Below are positions 1 through 6,391 of a stretch of 6,391 bases of DNA, piece after piece. The notes beneath the pieces are model-generated. The model saw only the letters and a program-made list of their open reading frames with translations, had not been told where the DNA came from and made no database searches. The position numbers and the translations under genes are program-made. The stretch's first letter is position 1; the number at the start of each line of letters is the position of its first letter. The stretch is from JBJXGC01 sp046154545 (GTDB lineage Bacteria > Chloroflexota > Dehalococcoidia > Tepidiformales > Tepidiformaceae). The stretch covers positions 1 through 6,391 of the forward strand of contig JBJXGC010000274.1 in the NCBI GenBank assembly GCA_046154545.1. The letters are read 5' to 3'.

Positions 1-44
1 TGGCGATTCCGCCTGCCCCGATCGTCCTTCACGGTCCTGATAGT

Positions 45-73
45 TTGCGATGGGCGAACGATCGGCGTAGGCT
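45..73 (+). promoter_or_regulatory. Weak candidate sigma-70-type promoter for the MFS gene
   Basis: TTGCGA at 45-50 matches four of six bases of the -35 consensus. TAGGCT at 68-73 matches three of six bases of the -10 consensus, and the spacer is 17 bp. This would start transcription near position 80, about 30 nt before the ATG. The second copy of the CGATCG repeat lies between the two boxes, where a repressor could act. The match is poor enough to arise by chance in DNA of this composition. Confidence 0.2.
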
Positions 74-94
74 TCACCTTAACGTGTACGGAAG

Positions 95-102
95 GGTGGT
101 GG
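95..102 (+). promoter_or_regulatory. Weak ribosome binding site for the MFS gene
   Basis: Overlapping GGTGG motifs at 95-99 and 98-102 precede the ATG at 110; the second leaves a 7-nt gap. A GGAAGG at 90-95 resembles Shine-Dalgarno more closely but is 14 nt from the start, which is too far to be ideal. The ATG at 110 is favoured because no other in-frame ATG, GTG or TTG lies between it and the upstream stop at 80-82. Confidence 0.35.
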
Positions 103-109
103 CGGCGTC

Positions 110-1789
110 ATGGCATTCGCTCCGGCAGCGCGGCCACTTGGTGAGACCCTCAACAAGCGCCAGAAGCAGCTCCTCCTCTTCTCGTTGATGCTCGCGATGT
201 TCGTGAGCGCGCTCAACCAGTCGGTGGTGGCGACGGCGACGCCGAAGATGCTGGCGGACCTCGGCGGCTTCTCGCTGCTCTCGTGGGTGTTCACGGTCTA
301 CATGCTCACATCGACGGTGATCACGCCGCTTGTGGGAAAGCTCTCGGACATGTTCGGGCGGAAGAACTTCCTCCTGGCCGGGATCGTGGTCTTCGTGCTG
401 GGGTCGGCTGGCTGTGGGTTCTCGACGAACATGCCGATGCTCATCGCTTTTCGCGGCTTCCAGGGCATCGGCGGCGGCATGATCATGGCCTGCGTCTTCA
501 CCACGCTTGGAGACCTTTTCCCACCGGCCGAGCGGGGCAAGTACATCGGCTTTTTCACGGGCACGTTCACGGTCGCCGGCCTCTCCGGGCCCAGCCTCGG
601 CGGGCTGCTCACCGACCATGTGAGCTGGCGCTGGGTCTTCTTCGTGAACATCCCGGTGGCGATCGTGGCGATGTCGTTCATCTGGGCGAACCTCCCTTCG
701 AAGACGCGCCGCGGCAAGCTGCGTGACATCGACTTTATCGGCGCCGGGCTGCTCTCCGGGGCGACGACCTGCCTGTTGCTCGGGCTCGCCTGGGCGCAGC
801 GCGAATTCGGGTGGAGTTCACCTCAGACTGCCGGCCTGCTCGTGACCTCGGTCCTGCTCGTCGTTGGCTTCGTGTTCCAGGAGAGCCGCCACCGCGAGGC
901 GGTGCTGCCCCTGGCGATCTTTCGCAACCGGGAGTTCGTGATGGCGAACATGGTCGCGATGACGCTCGGCGCGGGTTCGTTCGGGGCGGTCCAGTACCTG
1001 CCGACGTTCGTGCAGACGTCGCTGGGCGCTTCCGCGACCTCGTCCGGCCTGGTCTCGACACCGCAATCGCTGGGCATGCTCTTTGCGAGCGTCGTCGGTG
1101 GCCAGATGATTTCGCGGCTGGGGCGCTACCGGACGCAGTGCATCACGGGCACGGTCCTCGTGCTGATCGGGGTGCTGCTGATGCAGACGCTCGATGTTGG
1201 CCAACCGCAATGGCACATCATGGCGTTCATGGGGGTGATGGGTCTGGGGTCGGGCCTCGTCATGCCAACGATGTCGGTGGTGAGCCAGAACGCTGTCTCG
1301 CATGAGTTAATGGGCGTGGCAACGAGCGCTCGGCAGTTCTTCATGCAGATCGGGAACGTCCTGGGCGTTGCCGTGTTCGGCGTCGTGCTGGCCAGTTCGT
1401 ACCACACTGCCTTCGTGTCCGAGGTGGCGCCCGCGACACAGGCGGCCATACCACCAGCGCTGTTCCAACGATTCGACGACCCAACCCTGGCCCTGAACGA
1501 GCGGCAGTTCGATTCAGTGAAAGCCGAAGTGCTCCAGTTGGAGAACGGGGAGGCGCTGCTCGAGGACGCTACAGCCGGCCAGCGGTCGGCGGTGGCGGTC
1601 GCTCTCCGCCACATCTTCCTGGGATCGGCGCTGGTGATCGCACTGTCGGTGCTGTGCACGATCGCGCTGAAGGAGCTGCCGCTGCGCCGAGGGTTCGAGC
1701 AGGCGGCTGCGCCAGCCCGGCCGGGAGAGGCGACGTCCGGCGGCACGGTCGCGGCAAGCGCGCCCTCCCCGGGAGGGGGCGCCACCTGA
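110..1789 (+). CDS. MFS multidrug-type efflux transporter, DHA2 (EmrB/QacA) family, 14 TM
   Basis: A predicted inner-membrane, proton-driven drug or metabolite exporter of 559 residues, full length for the 14-helix DHA2 class. Hydrophobic segments suggest helices near residues 20-41, 55-75, 87-103, 110-133, 146-167, 174-194, 207-228, 240-256, 277-300, 317-334, 345-361, 369-392, 409-431 and 500-520. Family motifs are visible: motif A GKLSDMFGRK (76-85), motif B around R115 (RGFQGIGGG), motif C-like GPSLGGLL (160-167), then WRWVFFVNIP (173-182). A polar loop of about 70 residues separates the last two helices, as is usual in this class. The first helix reads ALNQSVVATATP (34-45), where relatives normally have LDQ, so residue 36 is Asn instead of the acidic residue. 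The tail after about 525 is rich in Ala, Pro and Gly. Substrate is unknown. The gene stands alone on the plus strand, with no neighbouring regulator or membrane-fusion partner in view. The family call is secure; the drug role is inferred. Confidence 0.93.
   Translation: MAFAPAARPLGETLNKRQKQLLLFSLMLAMFVSALNQSVVATATPKMLADLGGFSLLSWVFTVYMLTSTVITPLVGKLSDMFGRKNFLLAGIVVFVLGSAGCGFSTNMPMLIAFRGFQGIGGGMIMACVFTTLGDLFPPAERGKYIGFFTGTFTVAGLSGPSLGGLLTDHVSWRWVFFVNIPVAIVAMSFIWANLPSKTRRGKLRDIDFIGAGLLSGATTCLLLGLAWAQREFGWSSPQTAGLLVTSVLLVVGFVFQESRHREAVLPLAIFRNREFVMANMVAMTLGAGSFGAVQYLPTFVQTSLGASATSSGLVSTPQSLGMLFASVVGGQMISRLGRYRTQCITGTVLVLIGVLLMQTLDVGQPQWHIMAFMGVMGLGSGLVMPTMSVVSQNAVSHELMGVATSARQFFMQIGNVLGVAVFGVVLASSYHTAFVSEVAPATQAAIPPALFQRFDDPTLALNERQFDSVKAEVLQLENGEALLEDATAGQRSAVAVALRHIFLGSALVIALSVLCTIALKELPLRRGFEQAAAPARPGEATSGGTVAASAPSPGGGAT
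1760..1783. terminator. G+C-rich hairpin at the convergent gene ends (possible weak terminator)
   Basis: The arms around GCGCCCTCCC and GGGAGGGGGCGC can pair as an imperfect stem of about 8-9 bp, with a two-G bulge and a very short loop. It lies inside the last codons of the transporter gene, just before the point where that gene and the minus-strand operon meet. There is no T-run on either side, so it is not a classical intrinsic terminator. It could slow polymerase from either direction, or simply reflect the Pro/Gly-rich tail codons. Confidence 0.25.
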
Positions 1790-1798
1790 GCGGGTGCG

Positions 1799-2878
1799 TC
1801 AGGCGTCGATGGCGACCTGGCGAAGGGCGCCCTTGAGCGCGTCGATCTGGGCCACCGGGGTCGGGTCGAGGCCGTTCAACAAGGCGACATAACAGGACGT
1901 ATAGTCACCCCAGGCGGTGGCCGTAAGCAGCTGTTGGAGGACGGTGGCGCCGGGGACCTCAATGCGCTCGACGGGGATCCCCGCGGCCGCGAACTGACCG
2001 GCGGCGAGGTCGAAACGGCGAAGGACGGTGGCGCCGTGGAGCGCGCGGGACTCGAGGGTGACGAGGGCAAGCACTTCGCGGTGACGGTGGCCCGTCGATA
2101 GGCCCACGATGAGGTTGTGGCCGAGTTCCGGAAGGGATTCGAAGGACCCGAGGGCCTTACCGTTCTCGGCCAGCTGGTTGCGGAAGCGCTCGGCGGCGGG
2201 GGCCAGATGCTCGGCCCCGGCGAGGATCGTGAAGCGGCCATGAAGGGCCGTGGCCAGCCGTTTCGCGCCGTTCTCTGCCAGCGGGATGGTCGGCGAAAGG
2301 GCCGTTTCGACGAAGGCACGGTGTCCTTCGCCAGCGGCCGCGACTTCTTCCTGGCCGCCGCGCCAGAGGCCGAGCTGCTCCCCCAGGCGGAGCAGCGGCG
2401 CCAGGGTGTGGACGGTGGTGGCGCGAGGGGACAGCGCTTCGTAGGTGATCGGGTGCCAGGAGGCGCCGTCCGCGACTGCCCGGCGGGCGAGTTCGCCGCC
2501 CCGCGAGATGATCAGGACAGGCGCTCCGCGGGCCATCGCCTCGCCGTAGCAGGCGAGCGCTTCCTCGGTGTCGCCGGAGTAGGAGCAGACGACGACCAAC
2601 GTCCGGCCGTTGACGTAGCCGGGCAGGGAGAGACCGCGGACGACCGTGACCGGCATGGCCGCTTCCGCCCGGCAGACGGCCGCGAAGTAGCCGGCGGCAG
2701 TGGCGGAGCCGCCGACCCCGGCGATGACCAGGTTGGTGGCGTGTACTGCTCCGGGGGGCGGGACGAGCGCGGCGCTCTCGGCGTAGGCCCGGAGGAACTC
2801 GCGGCCAACGTTGCGGATATGGTCGAACATGCCCGAGCGATCGAGGGCGTAGGTGCCGGGGTCGTCGAGGGCGGTCAC
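1799..2878 (-). CDS. Bifunctional phosphoglucose/phosphomannose isomerase (SIS domains)
   Basis: A cytoplasmic aldose-ketose isomerase expected to interconvert fructose-6-P with glucose-6-P and mannose-6-P, of the archaeal-type bifunctional PGI/PMI family. At 359 residues it is slightly longer than the roughly 300-residue archaeal enzymes. The first SIS domain has the phosphate-binding loop GVGGSATAAG (54-63) and CSYSGDTEEAL (98-108), followed by SPRATTVHTLAPLL (150-163). The second half carries QLAENGK (235-241), ELGHN (251-255) and a C-terminal QIDALKG (344-350). By analogy with the Pyrobaculum enzyme, E238, H254 and K349 would be the catalytic Glu, His and Lys; this alignment is by eye. 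The HN is followed by Leu where relatives often have Glu. The start is GTG at 2878, overlapping the upstream stop by 4 nt (GTGA). The next in-frame ATG is codon 17, but the LDDPGTYALDRSGMF segment matches the usual N-terminus of the family, so GTG is preferred. It is the last gene of the operon. Confidence 0.87.
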   Translation of the reverse strand: MTALDDPGTYALDRSGMFDHIRNVGREFLRAYAESAALVPPPGAVHATNLVIAGVGGSATAAGYFAAVCRAEAAMPVTVVRGLSLPGYVNGRTLVVVCSYSGDTEEALACYGEAMARGAPVLIISRGGELARRAVADGASWHPITYEALSPRATTVHTLAPLLRLGEQLGLWRGGQEEVAAAGEGHRAFVETALSPTIPLAENGAKRLATALHGRFTILAGAEHLAPAAERFRNQLAENGKALGSFESLPELGHNLIVGLSTGHRHREVLALVTLESRALHGATVLRRFDLAAGQFAAAGIPVERIEVPGATVLQQLLTATAWGDYTSCYVALLNGLDPTPVAQIDALKGALRQVAIDA

Positions 2879-4302
2879 CGAGGGGCTACGCCAGCTAGCG
2901 CCTTCCCGGCCTCGAGGATGGGCTTGACGAGGGCCTGATCGGTGACTTCGGTATAGATGCGGAGGAGTGGCTCGGTGCCCGAGAGGCGGAAAAGGAGCCA
3001 GCCTTCCTTGACGAAGAAGCGCCAGCCATCGACACGGTCGGACGAGACGACGGGCCGCCCGGCGATGGCGGCCGGGGCCATGGCGTCGAGGGTCGCCTTC
3101 ACCCGGGCGTTCGAGCCGGGTTCGAGGTCGAAGTCGAGCCGTTCGTAGTAGTGGGGGCCGGTGATGGCGAATACTTCGTCGAGAAGCTGGGACGGAGGCT
3201 TGCCAGTGGCCGCGACGTAATCCAGGAGATAGAGGCCGGCGAGGATGCCATCGCGCTCGGGCAGATGGCCGCGGAAGCCGTAGCCGCCGCTCTCTTCGCC
3301 GCCGATAAGGGCGTCCTCCGCCATCATCAGCGGGCCGATGTGCTTGAAGCCGACGGGAGTCTCGAAGAGCGGCACGCCGTAGTGCGCGGCCAGGAGAGTG
3401 GCCATGTTGGATGTGGTCACTGACTTCACGACGGCGCCGCGCAGCTTGCGCTCGCCGAGCAGGTAGTTCACGAGCAGGGCGAACGTGCGGAGCTGATCGA
3501 CGTAGCCGCCCTTCTCATCGACCAGGCCCACCCGGTCGGCGTCGCCGTCGTTGGCGATGCCGGCGCTGAAGCCGCCCCCAGCGAGGAGGGTCATGAATTC
3601 GCCGAGGTTGGAGTCGATCGGTTCAGGGGCGCGGATGCCCGGGAAGGCAGGGTTGCGGGCGTTGTGGATCTCGGTGACGCGGGTTGAGCCGCCGGCCAGG
3701 AGCTCGCCGAAGAGGCCGGCGCCCGCCCCGTACATGGGATCGACGCCGACGTGGAGGCCAGCGGCCCGGATGCGGTTCAGATCGACGCGTTTGGCCAGGC
3801 CAGCGAGGTAGCCGCGCACCGGGTTGTACTTCACGATCGCGTCCGAAGAAGCGGGCGCGGACTTCACCCGCGACTGATCCGCGAGGATGGCGGGGACCCG
3901 CGCTTCGATATCGGCCACGATTTCGGGGCTGGCGCTGCCGCCGTAGTGCGGCTTCACCTTGATGCCGTTCCAGGTGGCGGGGTTGTGGCTGCTGGTGACG
4001 ATCACGCCGCCGCAGGCGTTGCTCTCGATGATCCGGAAGCTGAAGGCGGGGGTGGGCGCCGGGCGGTCGGCAAGCTCGACGCGGAAGCCGTTGCCGGCGA
4101 TGACGCGGGCGACGGCCAGGGCGAACTCGGCCGAGAGGAAGCGCGTGTCGTACCCCACAACGACGTGGCGGTCGCGGCCGTAGGTCTGGGTGAAGTGGTC
4201 TGCGATAGCCTGGGCGCAGGCGCGGACGTTTTCGAAGGTGAAGTCCTCCGCGATGATGGCCCGCCAGCCGTCGGTCCCGAAGTGCACAGGGTTTTCAGTC
4301 AT
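2875..4302 (-). CDS. Phosphoglucomutase/phosphomannomutase (alpha-D-phosphohexomutase)
   Basis: A cytoplasmic enzyme that moves phosphate between C6 and C1 of glucose or mannose through a phosphoserine intermediate. It is 475 residues long and full length, with all four domains marked by their loops: N-terminal FGTDGWR (8-14); active-site TSSHNP (103-108), where S105 is the predicted phosphoserine; metal loop NDGDADR (251-257), with D252, D254 and D256 binding Mg2+; sugar-specificity loop GGEESGGYGF (334-343), preceded by GFKHIG (318-323); and C-terminal phosphate-binding RLSGTEPLLRI (439-449). No key residue is missing. Whether glucose or mannose is preferred cannot be told from these motifs, and many family members accept both. 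The ATG overlaps the nucleotidyltransferase stop as ATGA and no good Shine-Dalgarno precedes it, which fits translational coupling. Between an isomerase and a nucleotidyltransferase, it supplies the sugar-1-phosphate. Confidence 0.93.
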   Translation of the reverse strand: MTENPVHFGTDGWRAIIAEDFTFENVRACAQAIADHFTQTYGRDRHVVVGYDTRFLSAEFALAVARVIAGNGFRVELADRPAPTPAFSFRIIESNACGGVIVTSSHNPATWNGIKVKPHYGGSASPEIVADIEARVPAILADQSRVKSAPASSDAIVKYNPVRGYLAGLAKRVDLNRIRAAGLHVGVDPMYGAGAGLFGELLAGGSTRVTEIHNARNPAFPGIRAPEPIDSNLGEFMTLLAGGGFSAGIANDGDADRVGLVDEKGGYVDQLRTFALLVNYLLGERKLRGAVVKSVTTSNMATLLAAHYGVPLFETPVGFKHIGPLMMAEDALIGGEESGGYGFRGHLPERDGILAGLYLLDYVAATGKPPSQLLDEVFAITGPHYYERLDFDLEPGSNARVKATLDAMAPAAIAGRPVVSSDRVDGWRFFVKEGWLLFRLSGTEPLLRIYTEVTDQALVKPILEAGKALAGVAPR

Positions 4303-5312
4303 GACTTGCCATCATACCGTGTGCCCGGTTCGATGAGCGTCCCGGGCGGGACGGTGACCCCGGCCGCGATGACAGCGCCGGAACCGATGACGGCTCCGAG
4401 GACGCGCGCGCGTTCGCCGATTCGCACGCCGTCCGCGAGGATGCTGCCCTCTACCTCGGCGCCGGCGGCGACGGTCACCCCTTCCCAGAGGATAGAGCCG
4501 TCCACGCGCGCACCAGCGGCGACGGTCGACCCCGGGCCGAGCGACGATGCGCGGACCTGCGCCGCCGGGTCGATGATCGCCCCCGGCCCATCGACGGTGA
4601 CGCTGTCGCGTTCGAGGATGGCGCGATTGAGGGCGAGGTAACGGGCTGGCGTGCCGATATCGGCCCAGAGGCCGGGAAACTGGTAGCCGAGCACCGTCCG
4701 GCGGCGGGCGACGAGCGAGGGGAAGAGCGTCTCTTCGACGCGGACCGCCCCGGGCGGGATCTGATCGACGAGGGCGCGCTCGAAGATCCAGACGCCGGCG
4801 TTGACGAGGTTCGATGGGGCGGTGCCGAGTGGGGGCTTCTCGACGAAGCCGGTGACCCGCCCGAGTTCATCGACGACGGCGACGCCGTATTGCGACGGGT
4901 CGTCCTCGGGGTGAAGGGCGAGCGTCAGGTCGGCCTCCTGGGCGATGTGCTGGCGCAGGGCCGGCGCGAAGTCGAAATCGACGAAGACGTCGCCGTTGAG
5001 GACGACGAAGCGGTCGTCGATGCCCGACTCTTCAACGGCGTTGCGGATGCCGCCACCGGACTCGAGCCGTTCGGTTTCTTCGACGAGGACAACTTCGAGG
5101 CCGCCCGGGCGGCCGGCCCTGTAGGCGTCGGCGAGGTCCTCGTTATAGCGGCCGATGGCGAGCACGGAGCGCTGGAAGCCGTTGGCTTCCAGCCAGGAAA
5201 AGAGATATTCGATTGCGGGCCGGTTGCAGACGGGGACGAGGCTCTTGTGGCGGGTGTGGGTGAGCGGGCGAAGGCGCGTCCCCTGACCGCCGACCAGCAC
5301 GATAGCGTCCAT
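4299..5312 (-). CDS. Sugar-1-phosphate nucleotidyltransferase with left-handed beta-helix tail (mannose-1-P guanylyltransferase-like)
   Basis: Predicted to join a sugar-1-phosphate to an NTP, releasing pyrophosphate; GDP-mannose or an NDP-glucose is the likely product. It has 337 residues in two parts. The Rossmann-like catalytic domain (1 to about 235) has the signature GGQGTRLRPLT (8-18), a lysine loop HKSLVPV (22-28, K24), LESGGGI (83-89), the metal/nucleotide motif LNGDVF (105-110, D108), VEKP (157-160), NAGVWIF (171-177) and WADIGTPARYL (216-226). The tail (about 245-330) is a run of hexapeptide turns forming a beta-helix, common in ManC/GMPP-type and ADP-glucose-type enzymes. The lysine loop is usually PKP, and the 83-89 motif is usually LGTAG or LGTGG; here both differ, the second resembling MurU-type uridylyltransferases. 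The general class is certain, but nucleotide and sugar are not. The ATG lies 9 nt after the metK stop without a clear Shine-Dalgarno, so coupling to metK translation is likely. Confidence 0.9.
   Translation of the reverse strand: MDAIVLVGGQGTRLRPLTHTRHKSLVPVCNRPAIEYLFSWLEANGFQRSVLAIGRYNEDLADAYRAGRPGGLEVVLVEETERLESGGGIRNAVEESGIDDRFVVLNGDVFVDFDFAPALRQHIAQEADLTLALHPEDDPSQYGVAVVDELGRVTGFVEKPPLGTAPSNLVNAGVWIFERALVDQIPPGAVRVEETLFPSLVARRRTVLGYQFPGLWADIGTPARYLALNRAILERDSVTVDGPGAIIDPAAQVRASSLGPGSTVAAGARVDGSILWEGVTVAAGAEVEGSILADGVRIGERARVLGAVIGSGAVIAAGVTVPPGTLIEPGTRYDGKS
4323..4526 (-). repeat. 17-codon tandem repeat encoding beta-helix coils
   Basis: Within the nucleotidyltransferase, residues 263-279 and 280-296 are near-identical 17-residue units (TVAAGARVDGSILWEGV and TVAAGAEVEGSILADGV). 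They are followed by two more diverged units at 297-313 and 314-330. At the DNA level a shared 12-mer, gcggcgacggtc on the plus strand, recurs at 4465-4476 and 4516-4527, exactly 51 bp apart. This is the coil periodicity of a left-handed beta-helix and suggests internal duplication. It is a protein-structure repeat, not a mobile or regulatory element. Confidence 0.75.
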
Positions 5313-5321
5313 CGCGCGATG

Positions 5322-6391
<1,070 letters not shown>

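Larger units (their letters stand above)
1..109. other. Leader region upstream of the MFS transporter gene
   Basis: No gene can be supported in this stretch. Reading frames running in from the left edge give no recognisable protein. On the plus strand an in-frame TAA at 80-82 closes the transporter frame upstream of its ATG. The stretch contains an 8-bp inverted repeat, CCGATCGT at 18-25 and ACGATCGG at 58-65. Because its CGATCG core is itself palindromic, the two copies also match as direct repeats. A regulator site is possible but unproven, and no regulator gene is visible in the window. Confidence 0.5.

Noticed and set aside
1..80. Possible divergent minus-strand gene starting with GTG near position 77
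   Set aside because: A frame is open to the left edge, but it gives only about 25 residues with no recognisable motif, so it cannot be separated from chance.
74..619. Minus-strand 181-codon charged frame at the left end
   Set aside because: It lies opposite the N-terminal helices of the transporter and is a highly charged Glu/Arg/His sequence with no domain; an antisense artefact.
2117..2938. Plus-strand open frame of 273 codons opposite the isomerase
   Set aside because: It is antisense to a well-supported gene, has low-complexity Gly/Ala/Arg composition and shows no motif; a G+C-driven shadow.
3751..4641. Long plus-strand open frame opposite the mutase and nucleotidyltransferase genes (296 codons)
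   Set aside because: It is antisense to two proteins with complete family motifs, spans their junction and is Ala/Gly/Asp-rich with no recognisable domain. It is typical of spurious open frames in G+C-rich DNA.
5310..5321. Perfect 12-bp palindrome CATCGCGCGATG spanning the gap between metK and the nucleotidyltransferase start
   Set aside because: Its position is suggestive of a start-codon hairpin, but the stem would be only 4-5 bp, and about 1-2 such palindromes are expected by chance in a window of this size.

Overview
The window is G+C-rich (about two-thirds by eye) bacterial chromosomal DNA, packed almost end to end with five protein genes. I see no RNA genes, mobile elements or CRISPR arrays. 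The archaeal-type bifunctional phosphoglucose/phosphomannose isomerase, a Gram-positive-like MetK and the tight gene packing suggest Chloroflexota (a Dehalococcoidia/Tepidiforma-like lineage) or, less likely, Actinomycetota. This placement is inference from remembered family resemblance, not a search.

Layout. Positions 1-109 hold a short leader with a weak promoter candidate and a small inverted repeat. Positions 110-1789 (+) encode a 14-helix DHA2-type major facilitator efflux protein. It converges on the minus-strand genes with only 9 bp between the two stop codons, and a G+C-rich hairpin lies in the last codons of the transporter gene. From 6391 down to 1799 the minus strand carries four genes in one direction: metK (its start lies beyond the right edge), a sugar-1-phosphate nucleotidyltransferase with a left-handed beta-helix tail, a phosphoglucomutase/phosphomannomutase, and a bifunctional phosphoglucose/phosphomannose isomerase. 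The spacings are 9 nt, a 4-nt overlap (ATGA) and a 4-nt overlap (GTGA), so this looks like one transcription unit with translational coupling. Its promoter must lie outside the window.

Function. The last three genes form a complete short route from fructose-6-phosphate to an activated sugar. The isomerase makes glucose-6-P or mannose-6-P, the mutase moves the phosphate to C1, and the nucleotidyltransferase makes the NDP-sugar (GDP-mannose or an NDP-glucose; the base and sugar cannot be settled by reading). MetK makes S-adenosylmethionine, and its link to the sugar genes is positional only. The transporter appears to be an independent unit.

I do not see an undescribed system here. The points most worth a second look are the metK/sugar-nucleotide linkage, non-standard active-site motifs in the nucleotidyltransferase, an Asp-to-Asn change in the first helix of the transporter, and a changed His-Asn motif in the isomerase.
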